DNA from: CAYLNM01 sp964385045
GTDB taxonomy: Bacteria; Planctomycetota; Phycisphaerae; Phycisphaerales; SM1A02
Reading direction: 5' to 3'
Assembly (NCBI GenBank): GCA_964385045.1
Contig: CAYLNM010000158.1
Span: 1-9,908 of the forward strand
Length of the DNA stretch: 9,908 nucleotides
The notes below the pieces were generated by a model. It was given only the letters and a program-made list of their open reading frames with translations. It was not told where the DNA came from and made no database searches. Below are positions 1-5,704 of this stretch, one piece after another. The position numbers and the translations under genes were made by a program. Numbering within the stretch: the first letter of the stretch is position 1; the number at the start of each line of letters is the position of its first letter.

Positions 1-2037
1 GGCGGCGGCGGGATCGCCGGGGTCGCGCCGGAGCGCGGCCCGGGCGGCGGCGGCGGCGGCCACGGCCTCCTCGTCGAGCCACCCCAGCCCCGCCGCGACG
101 CGGCCGGCCAGCATCACGGCCCCGGACTCGCCGGGGTGGATGCCGTTGGTCGTGAGCGGCGCGGTCCCGCCGACGGCCAGCGGATCGGTGGCGGCGAACA
201 GGTCGACGAACCGCGTTCCCGCCGAAGCGGCGACGTCCCGCACCACCGCGGCGTAGGCGGCGAGGTCGCGCCGCCGAGCCGCGACCGTCTCGCCCGTCGG
301 CCACGGGGCCCCGAGGTCCTCGTGGGCGAGGGGCGAGACGAGCGTCACGTCCACCGCGGGGCCGCGGGCGGCCTGCACCATGGCCACGAACGCCTCGAGG
401 TCGCGGCGGAAGTCGTCGAGCCCGTCGGGCCCCGCGAACGACTCGGTCATGCCGAAGCACGCGACGACCGCGTCGGCCTCGAGGGCGAGGATCCAGTCGC
501 GCACGCCGGGCACGCCCGTCTCCCGCGGCCGCACGCCGGCGGCGTCGCCCGACCACGGGACCTCGCGCACGCGGATCGTCCGGCCGGGGTGGGCGGCGTG
601 GGCCAGGGCGGCCAGCGCCCCCGACTGGGCGATCCGCTCGGCCACCGTGCCACCGGCGACCACGAGCGTGCCGCCGTCGGGCAGCTCGAGTCGGGCGGCC
701 GGTGGCGCCGCGGCCCCGGCACCGGCGGCGTTGCCGGCCGCGGGCGTCGCGGGCGGCTCCCAGCCCGGCAGGTCCGAGGGCCGCACGCCGCGGCGGAAGC
801 CGCCGAAGCCCTGCGGCGTCGGCTTGTAGTCGCCGACGATCCCGACGTCGATCCCGTCCGCCGGGATCGCGTCCTCGAGGCCGAGGGCCCAGAAGGCCCC
901 CTGCAGCACCAGCCGCCGCGCGCCCGCGTCGGCGAGATCGACCGACGAGCCGAGGGTGGTGGTGAAGACGCGCCGCTCGCGCGGGGCGGCCGCGTCGTCG
1001 TCCCCGCCGCCGTCGCCGTCGCCGCGAGCCGCCTCCGCCCCGACCGGCATCCGCCGGGTCCACGCCAGCGGCATCATCGGCTCGTTCTTCGGGCCGTCGA
1101 CCGCCGGGGCATCGGCGCTCCGGGTCGCGGTCACCTCGGCGAGCACCAGGGGAACGCAGTCCTCGGGCAGCGGCAGCCGCACGCCGTAGACGTTGGTGTC
1201 GGCGAAGACACTGCCGTCGGCGAGGCCGCGGAGGACCGGGTGGTCGTCCGCCCCCGGTGCGATCCGCCCGCGGGTGCCCTCGCGGGAGTGGGCACCGTGG
1301 TGGGCGATCCAGGTCTCGCCGAGGATGCCACGGCCGAAGCCGCCGGGCCACCGCTCGCCGCCGTGGTTCCAGCCGTAGCCGGCGTAGGCGGAGTCCGCCC
1401 TCGGCGCGAAGGCGTGCGTCGCGGTCCGCAGCCCGACGATCGGACGGCCCGACCGCACGTACGCATCGACGTGCCGCATTGCCGCGTCGGGCAGATCGCG
1501 GAACCGCGTCTGGATGATCATCAGATCGGCGGCGGCCAGCGCGGCGAGCCCCGGCAGGTGCGTGCGCTCGTCGGGATCGACGTGACCCGTCTCGGGGTCG
1601 ATCGCGAACAGCACGCGGCAGGTGAAGCCGTGCCGCTCGGCGAGGATCCGGGCGAGCTGGGGGAGCCCTTCCTCGCTGCGGTACTCCTCGTCGCCGCTCA
1701 CGAGCACCACGCGGAGGCCGTCGCCGGCGCCGCCCTCGCCGCGGAACGTGAGCCACGGGCCGCCGGCGGCCCAGGGGTCGGCGGGCTCCGGCGCCGCGGC
1801 GGGTGCGGCGGGTGCGGCGGGTGCGGCGGGTGCGGCGGGTGCGGCGGGCCCGGCGAGCGTGGGGGCGCCGGCCGGGTCGTCGTCCGCGGAGTCCGCGGAG
1901 TCCGCGGCGGTCGTGGCCGCTGCGAAGGACGAGGCCAGCAGCAGCGCGAGGAGGGCGACGCCGCGCTGCCGCCACCGCGGCGGCGACGTCGCGGCGGACG
2001 GGAGCACGCGGCGGGGCTCGGGCGAGCGGTGCGGCAT
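1..2037 (-). CDS. Secreted ThuA-like + SGNH/GDSL-like fusion protein (3' end outside window)
   Basis: The frame is open for 679 codons from the ATG at 2037 to the window edge, so the C-terminus is missing. The start is supported by GGAG (plus positions 2047-2050) nine bases upstream; an in-frame ATG at 2052 has no such site. Residues 1-24 are basic, 27-44 form a hydrophobic signal segment, and 45-90 are a D/S/A/P-rich linker with a PAA repeat. Residues 109 to about 395 look like a ThuA domain (trehalose-utilisation, class-I-glutamine-amidotransferase-like fold): VVLVSGDEEYRSEE at 110-123, IIQTRFRDLP, and HHGAHSREGTRG at 246-257. Residues about 457-650 resemble an SGNH hydrolase: GGT at 462-464, WSGD at 495-498, FGMTES at 528-533, NGIHP at 631-635. 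Planctomycete proteins pair such domains, sometimes with haem or HEAT modules further on. The usual catalytic Ser and Asp appear replaced, so hydrolase activity is doubtful. It is probably periplasmic and carbohydrate-related by family, but its substrate is unknown. Confidence 0.85.
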   Translation of the reverse strand, partial: MPHRSPEPRRVLPSAATSPPRWRQRGVALLALLLASSFAAATTAADSADSADDDPAGAPTLAGPAAPAAPAAPAAPAAPAAAPEPADPWAAGGPWLTFRGEGGAGDGLRVVLVSGDEEYRSEEGLPQLARILAERHGFTCRVLFAIDPETGHVDPDERTHLPGLAALAAADLMIIQTRFRDLPDAAMRHVDAYVRSGRPIVGLRTATHAFAPRADSAYAGYGWNHGGERWPGGFGRGILGETWIAHHGAHSREGTRGRIAPGADDHPVLRGLADGSVFADTNVYGVRLPLPEDCVPLVLAEVTATRSADAPAVDGPKNEPMMPLAWTRRMPVGAEAARGDGDGGGDDDAAAPRERRVFTTTLGSSVDLADAGARRLVLQGAFWALGLEDAIPADGIDVGIVGDYKPTPQGFGGFRRGVRPSDLPGWEPPATPAAGNAAGAGAAAPPAARLELPDGGTLVVAGGTVAERIAQSGALAALAHAAHPGRTIRVREVPWSGDAAGVRPRETGVPGVRDWILALEADAVVACFGMTESFAGPDGLDDFRRDLEAFVAMVQAARGPAVDVTLVSPLAHEDLGAPWPTGETVAARRRDLAAYAAVVRDVAASAGTRFVDLFAATDPLAVGGTAPLTTNGIHPGESGAVMLAGRVAAGLGWLDEEAVAAAAAARAALRRDPGDPAAA
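1801..1854 (-). repeat. 9-bp tandem repeat encoding a Pro-Ala-Ala linker
   Basis: The plus strand shows five perfect copies of GGGTGCGGC (1801-1845) and a sixth imperfect copy to 1854. On the minus strand they encode the PAAPAA stretch that links the signal segment to the ThuA domain of the secreted protein. The unit is a multiple of three, so copy-number change would alter linker length without shifting frame. A shorter array of the unit GTCCGCGGA lies close by, near 1886-1907, and encodes the DSADSAD segment. Confidence 0.8.
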
Positions 2038-2117
2038 GGGATCGGGCTCCATCCCCGGCCCGACCACCGTACCGGCGGCAGGCGGGGACGCCGAGCCCTC
2101 GGCCACGGGACGTCCGC

Positions 2118-2654
2118 TCAGCCGGCGGCCCGATCGGCGTCGCCGCCCCGGCGGCCGCCATCGTCGCCGGCCGCCCCGCCGCCATCGCCGCCATCGCCTC
2201 CATCGCCCCGGAGATCCGCCACGTCGACCACCCGCTCGATGCTCGCCCCGCACGCGTCGCATCGATCCGCGTCGTGCAGGACGTTGCGGCAGCGACCGCA
2301 GCGAAGCTCGGGCACGGTGCGCGACCCGGAGATCGTCCCGCTGTACGGCAGTCCCGCCGCGCTCTTGAGCAGCCGGAGGATCTCGGCCAGCGCCCGAAGC
2401 ACGAGGAACACGACCACCACCACGACGGCGGGATTCAGGACGACGAGGAAGCCCGCCGGACCGGCGTCGCCGGACGCGACGAATCCGAGCACGAGCAGGG
2501 CCAGACCGCCGACGACGAGGAGCGTCCAGGCGACGACGTCGATGGCCTTCTCGAGGCCCTGTCCGACCGGCTGCCGCGTGCGCACCGCGATCGCCGGCTC
2601 GCCCCCCGGCGGCGGGTCGTCGGCCGGGGGCCGGCCGCTCGCTTCATCCTTCAT
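2118..2654 (-). CDS. Two-helix membrane protein with C-terminal zinc ribbon, function unknown
   Basis: 178 residues, with ATG at 2654; a GGAG about 11 bases upstream supports this start. Residues 1-35 are polar and proline-rich. Two strongly hydrophobic segments follow, about 41-61 and 69-92, the second with a run of valines. A four-cysteine knuckle follows (C119, C122, C132, C135; CxxC-x9-CxxC), which should bind one zinc ion. The tail (149-178) is Gly/Asp-rich, with GGD repeats, and likely disordered. I do not recognise a named family. Both helices precede the ribbon, so the topology predicts a membrane-anchored ribbon, probably cytoplasmic. The gene lies 89 bases downstream of the YiiX-like hydrolase gene and 80 bases upstream of the ThuA/SGNH gene, all on one strand, so co-transcription is possible. 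The short zinc ribbon could contact protein or nucleic acid; nothing visible decides which. Confidence 0.82.
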   Translation of the reverse strand: MKDEASGRPPADDPPPGGEPAIAVRTRQPVGQGLEKAIDVVAWTLLVVGGLALLVLGFVASGDAGPAGFLVVLNPAVVVVVVFLVLRALAEILRLLKSAAGLPYSGTISGSRTVPELRCGRCRNVLHDADRCDACGASIERVVDVADLRGDGGDGGDGGGAAGDDGGRRGGDADRAAG

Positions 2655-2743
2655 CACGATGCATGCTCCGGGTCGCCGCCGCGGATTCGTCGACCGGGTC
2701 CGTTCGGGGGCACGGTCGCGTGCGGGCGCCGCGGACCGGGATG

Positions 2744-4474
2744 CTACCGACCGGAGGCAGGACGCTCCGCGCCCGCGTGCGCGGTGCCGCCGGGCGCCGG
2801 GCACGCGGGCCCGGCCGGCCCCCCCGACGTGCCCGCCCACCGCAGCGTGGCCCGCACGCGGCGGACCGCCCGCTCGCCGGTCGCCACCCCGCCGCCCCGC
2901 ACCGCCGAGCCCGCCACCAGCACGAGCTCGAAGCCGTCGCCGGCGAGGGCCCGCCGCACGAGGTCCTCGGCCGAGAGGGTGGGACGGCCGCTGCGCTCGG
3001 TCAGCTCGAGGCGGAGTCCGCCGACGCCGTCGTACGCGCGGAAGACGACCTCGGTGCAGACGAGCCGATCCTCGGTGAAGAAGTCGAAGTCGAAGTTGTA
3101 GAGCTTGCCCTCGTGGCGGAGGCCGCGGGCGATCGCGGCGTCGATCCCGGCCGGGTCGAGCCGCGGGCGGAGCACGACGACGGCGTCCACCGCGAGCGTG
3201 TCGGGGACGGCCCGGAGCCGGACGCCGTCCTTGCGGGCCTCGAGCACGCGGGCGGCCGTCGGCCAGCGGCCGGCGGTGGCGGGCGGGATCGCGACGCCGC
3301 GGGCCTCGAGGTCCGCGCGGGATCCGACGTGCAGGGCCGCGTGCGGCCAGTGGCCGGGCAGGAAGAGGTTGCTGACCGCCGCCTCGTGGCGGGTGACGAG
3401 GACGTCGCCCGGCCGAAGGGCCGCGGCCACCTCGTCGCGCACGCGCGGATCGAGGCGGCGGGTGCGTCCGGGCAGCCGCAGCTCCGCCACCACCGAGCCG
3501 CCGATCCGCAGGCCGCGGAAGAGCAGCCCCCGCCAGGCGGTGCGGCCACGGCCCCCGAGCGCCCACGCGCGATACCGCAGCCGGGCGAGCAGGTAGCGGC
3601 GGACGGACAGCCGCACCGACGGTTCCGCGGCGGCGAGGGCGCCGGCGAGCGGCGCGAACGCGGGCTCGGCGAGCGTCCGCTCCAGCCGGTCGCGGATGCC
3701 GTCGGCGTGCCGAAGTCCCGCCGCCAGTCGCCACGCCGCCACCGGATGGGTCACGGCCCGGCGGATCGCGCGGAACCTCCCGGCGGGAATGCGGCGATCG
3801 GGATCCGGCTCGTCGAGCTTCCGCCGCAGCCGCTCGTCGCCGCCAAGCGCTTCCACCATCGCGCGAGCGGCCCGCACCAGCACGCAGGCAGCGGTCCAGG
3901 CGACGAGAAAGTGCCGCACGTCGTCGTCGGACGCGGGGCGGCGACCGAGGGCGGGCAGCACCGCGGGCCGCGACTCGCGGATCACCGCGTGCAGGGCGTC
4001 GCGTCCGGTGAGGTAGACGGCGAACCGGTCGCGAAGCAGGTCGGCCTCGTCGGGGCGGTACCAGCCACGGGCGGCACCGTCGGCGGCGGCCCGCGTCACC
4101 GGGTGCTCGGGGCCCGGCGGCTCGAGGGCGGGGGCGACGGAGACGATGGTGCGGACGGCGGCCTCGAGGCTGGGATCGATGACGGGCGGCTCCGTGGTGA
4201 CGGACGGCTCCGCGGCGGCAGCGGCGCCGGACGCGGCGGCGCCGGACGGTGCGGCGGCGGACGGGGCGGCGGCGGACGCGGCGGAGCCGGACGGGGCGGC
4301 GACCGGGGTGCTGGCGGCGACCGGGGTGCTGGCGGCGGCCGCGTCGCCCTCCAGCGGGTCGACCTCCGCCCCCCGGTCCGGCGACGGCGGTGACGGCGAC
4401 GGGGCCGAGGGCGACGCCGGGGGCGACGCCGGGGGCGACGGCGACGAGGACGGATGGCGGGACGAGGGCCGCAT
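2744..4474 (-). CDS. YiiX/YebB-like permuted NlpC/P60 cysteine hydrolase
   Basis: 576 residues from the ATG at 4474 to a TAG at 2744. The first 95 residues are a Ser/Pro/Ala tail with internal repeats. A helical region follows (about 100-320, including GWYRPDEADLLRDRF at 137-151 and a hydrophobic stretch near 188-202). The catalytic part is C-terminal: LRPGDVLVTRHE at 353-364, LPGHWPHAALHVG at 372-384 with candidate catalytic H378, and LVCTEVVFRAY at 471-481 with candidate nucleophile C473. His before Cys is the circularly permuted order of YiiX-type NlpC/P60 (DUF830-like) enzymes, which are amidases or peptidases acting on peptide or lipid-linked amides. The substrate is unknown. No clear ribosome site precedes 4474. 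An in-frame ATG at 4639 would overlap the neighbouring gene's coding end region, and a later start after the low-complexity tail is possible. No signal peptide is evident, so location is uncertain. Confidence 0.83.
   Translation of the reverse strand: MRPSSRHPSSSPSPPASPPASPSAPSPSPPSPDRGAEVDPLEGDAAAASTPVAASTPVAAPSGSAASAAAPSAAAPSGAAASGAAAAAEPSVTTEPPVIDPSLEAAVRTIVSVAPALEPPGPEHPVTRAAADGAARGWYRPDEADLLRDRFAVYLTGRDALHAVIRESRPAVLPALGRRPASDDDVRHFLVAWTAACVLVRAARAMVEALGGDERLRRKLDEPDPDRRIPAGRFRAIRRAVTHPVAAWRLAAGLRHADGIRDRLERTLAEPAFAPLAGALAAAEPSVRLSVRRYLLARLRYRAWALGGRGRTAWRGLLFRGLRIGGSVVAELRLPGRTRRLDPRVRDEVAAALRPGDVLVTRHEAAVSNLFLPGHWPHAALHVGSRADLEARGVAIPPATAGRWPTAARVLEARKDGVRLRAVPDTLAVDAVVVLRPRLDPAGIDAAIARGLRHEGKLYNFDFDFFTEDRLVCTEVVFRAYDGVGGLRLELTERSGRPTLSAEDLVRRALAGDGFELVLVAGSAVRGGGVATGERAVRRVRATLRWAGTSGGPAGPACPAPGGTAHAGAERPASGR
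4301..4336 (-). repeat. 18-bp tandem duplication in the hydrolase N-terminal tail
   Basis: GACCGGGGTGCTGGCGGC occurs twice back to back (4301-4318 and 4319-4336). It encodes the repeated STPVAA segment of the hydrolase's low-complexity tail. A second short repeat of about 12 bases, near 4411-4440, encodes SPPASPPA. Both keep the reading frame. Confidence 0.75.
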
Positions 4475-4610
4475 GTCGCCAGATCGGCCCGGAACCGCCC
4501 GCGACTTGCGGCGCGGCCGCCCGGGCACGCCGCGGCCGCCGCCGCCGCCGCCGCGCAACGAACGGCGGGGCCGCCCGTGAAGGACGACCCCGCCGCGTTC
4601 GTGCACTGGT

Positions 4611-4658
4611 GGCGTTCCCGCGGAGCGGGACCGCCTCATGCCAGGGCGATCAGCCCTG
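4611..4658 (-). terminator. Tandem hairpins at the 3' end of the PEP-CTERM gene
   Basis: Two inverted repeats sit at the end of the gene. The first, 4642-4658, is CAGGGC-GATCA-GCCCTG, a 6-bp stem with the stop codon in the loop. The second, 4611-4635, pairs GGCG..CCCGC with GCGGG..CGCC around a GGA loop (about 10-11 pairs with one mismatch). Neither is followed by a T-tract in the minus direction, so factor-independent termination is uncertain; they could instead protect the 3' end. A further weak stem (GCGGGG/CCCCGC) lies at about 4561-4600. Confidence 0.4.
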
Positions 4659-5417
4659 CCGCAGGCGCCGCCGCGCGACGGCGGCGAGGCCGAAGCCGGC
4701 GAGGCCCATGAGGACCGGAGCCGGCAGCGGGATGAGGGTGATCTGGTCCTGGAAGCCGTCCTTGCTGAGGGCCACCAGAGCGCCGTTGACGGCCTGCGTC
4801 GTCAAGTCGGCGTCGTTCAGGCCGGCGAGCCATCCGTTGGCGGTCGAGATGGCGGTCGAGTTGCCACTGTTGACGCGGAACACGCCCTCGTTGGCACCAT
4901 CGACCTGATAGATCAACGGCCCATCGGCGGGGTCCTGCTCGTACACGATCTCCCACACCGCGAGCTGGAAGGCGAAGATGTCGCTGTTCATGGCTCCGGG
5001 CGCGGTCACCGTCGCGAAGTGCGCCTCGAACAGCCAGGAAAGCGCCTTGAGGTCGTCCGTGTCGAGCGGAGTCGCCGCAGCGAAGCCGCCAGGGCCGTCG
5101 TCGTCATCCGGCACCATGCCGGCGATGCCGTTGCCCGAGGAGACGTTGACGCCATTCGCGCTCGCGGCGAACTCGTTGAGCTCGACGCAGAACGAGTGGA
5201 TGGACCCGACGCCCTCGAGCGCGGTCCCGGCGGCATTGCTGACGTCGTAGACGAAGCGGCCGCCGCCGACGTTCGCTGAAGCGGCGCCGACGGAGACGTT
5301 GAAGGTCCCGGTGGTGCTCGCACCCGAGTTCCAGGTCACGTCCACGGTCGACGCGGACGCGGCTCCGCCGACGATCGTGGCCGCAGCGGCCGCGATCGCC
5401 CAGGTTCGATGATGCAT
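4650..5417 (-). CDS. Exported PEP-CTERM/VPLPA-type sorted protein with possible thioester (Cys-Gln) motif
   Basis: 255 residues from the ATG at 5417. A strong GAGGAG (plus 5427-5432) lies nine bases upstream and fixes the start. Residues 1-22 form a signal peptide with likely cleavage after ASA. The mature part is low in Lys and Cys and rich in Gly, Ala, Asn, Thr and Val, like a secreted beta-rich domain. The C-terminus is a tripartite sorting signal: LIPLPAP (228-234), a hydrophobic helix (235-248), then RRRLRQG. This is the PEP-CTERM layout in its VPLPA-like form, which is recognised and cut by an exosortase. The core holds SFCVELNEF (C77) and FAFQLAVWEIVYE (Q151, W155), the spacing and context of thioester-domain proteins. 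The gene is visibly less GC-rich than its neighbours. No exosortase gene lies in the window. Likely role: a surface or matrix protein; ligand unknown. Confidence 0.9.
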   Translation of the reverse strand: MHHRTWAIAAAAATIVGGAASASTVDVTWNSGASTTGTFNVSVGAASANVGGGRFVYDVSNAAGTALEGVGSIHSFCVELNEFAASANGVNVSSGNGIAGMVPDDDDGPGGFAAATPLDTDDLKALSWLFEAHFATVTAPGAMNSDIFAFQLAVWEIVYEQDPADGPLIYQVDGANEGVFRVNSGNSTAISTANGWLAGLNDADLTTQAVNGALVALSKDGFQDQITLIPLPAPVLMGLAGFGLAAVARRRLRQG

Positions 5418-5426
5418 GGTTCTTCT

Positions 5427-5432
5427 CTCCTC
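5427..5432 (-). promoter_or_regulatory. Strong ribosome binding site for the PEP-CTERM gene
   Basis: Read on the minus strand this is GAGGAG followed by AGAAGAACC and the ATG, a nine-base spacing. It is the best Shine-Dalgarno match in the window and decides the start at 5417. Confidence 0.8.
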
Positions 5433-5584
5433 GATTCCGATGAGTGCGCGAAGACGAGGAGTGACTGATCGCGCTGCGCAGGCGACGATGCGACGGTCTC
5501 CCTTCCGCAGTCCTCCGATGGAATCGTACCGAAGCAGGAGTCTCGATACGCACGATTACTCAATCTTTGCGCATGACCCCCAGT

Positions 5585-5605
5585 CACCCTCTGCGCAGGA
5601 GGGTG
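5585..5605. promoter_or_regulatory. Near-perfect 21-bp palindrome, operator or hairpin
   Basis: CACCCTCTGC pairs with GCAGGAGGGTG with only one unpaired G, leaving almost no loop. An essentially loop-free dyad suits a DNA site for a dimeric regulator better than an RNA hairpin. On the plus strand it is followed by a pyrimidine run (CCTCTTCTTCCT), but no plus-strand gene precedes it. It lies about 170 bases upstream of the PEP-CTERM start and 100 bases after the metallophosphoesterase stop, so it could also end that transcript. Confidence 0.45.
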
Positions 5606-5704
5606 CCTCTTCTTCCTGAAGGATGATCGTGTCGAGATGGGCACGTCGGCGCGCGGCATCGTCGGCCCATGCGCGGCGCATCCGGCGGCTGCCACCGCCC
5701 CGCG

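Larger units (their letters stand above)
5418..5704. other. Less GC-rich intergenic regulatory spacer
   Basis: 287 bases between the metallophosphoesterase stop and the PEP-CTERM start. The sequence is clearly less GC-rich than the flanking genes and shows no protein-like reading frame. It carries the ribosome site of the PEP-CTERM gene and the palindrome at 5585-5605. An AT-richer patch on the minus strand (about 5555-5575, GCAAAGATTGAGTAATC) would be a natural place for a promoter, but I could not match a confident -35/-10 pair. Confidence 0.5.

Noticed and set aside
1..60. GCC/GGC runs as a possible CRISPR or regulatory repeat
   Set aside because: They encode an Ala-rich stretch of the ThuA/SGNH protein in frame; there are no spacers.
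136..3078. A 980-codon open frame on the plus strand
   Set aside because: It crosses the antisense of two or three minus-strand genes with clear domains, and its translation is a Gly/Arg/Pro/Ala/Val-rich mixture with no motif. Long antisense frames are expected when nearly all third positions are G or C.
2663..4393. A 576-codon plus-strand open frame
   Set aside because: It is the antisense of the YiiX-like hydrolase, whose His and Cys motifs are recognisable; the plus translation has none.
4475..4639. A 55-codon N-terminal extension of the hydrolase from the ATG at 4639
   Set aside because: The extension is Arg/Gly-rich, passes through the hairpins after the PEP-CTERM gene, and has no clear ribosome site.
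5336..5695. A 119-codon minus-strand frame across the spacer before the PEP-CTERM gene
   Set aside because: It overlaps the signal peptide of the PEP-CTERM gene out of frame and has no recognisable motif, no ribosome site and no codon bias matching the neighbours.
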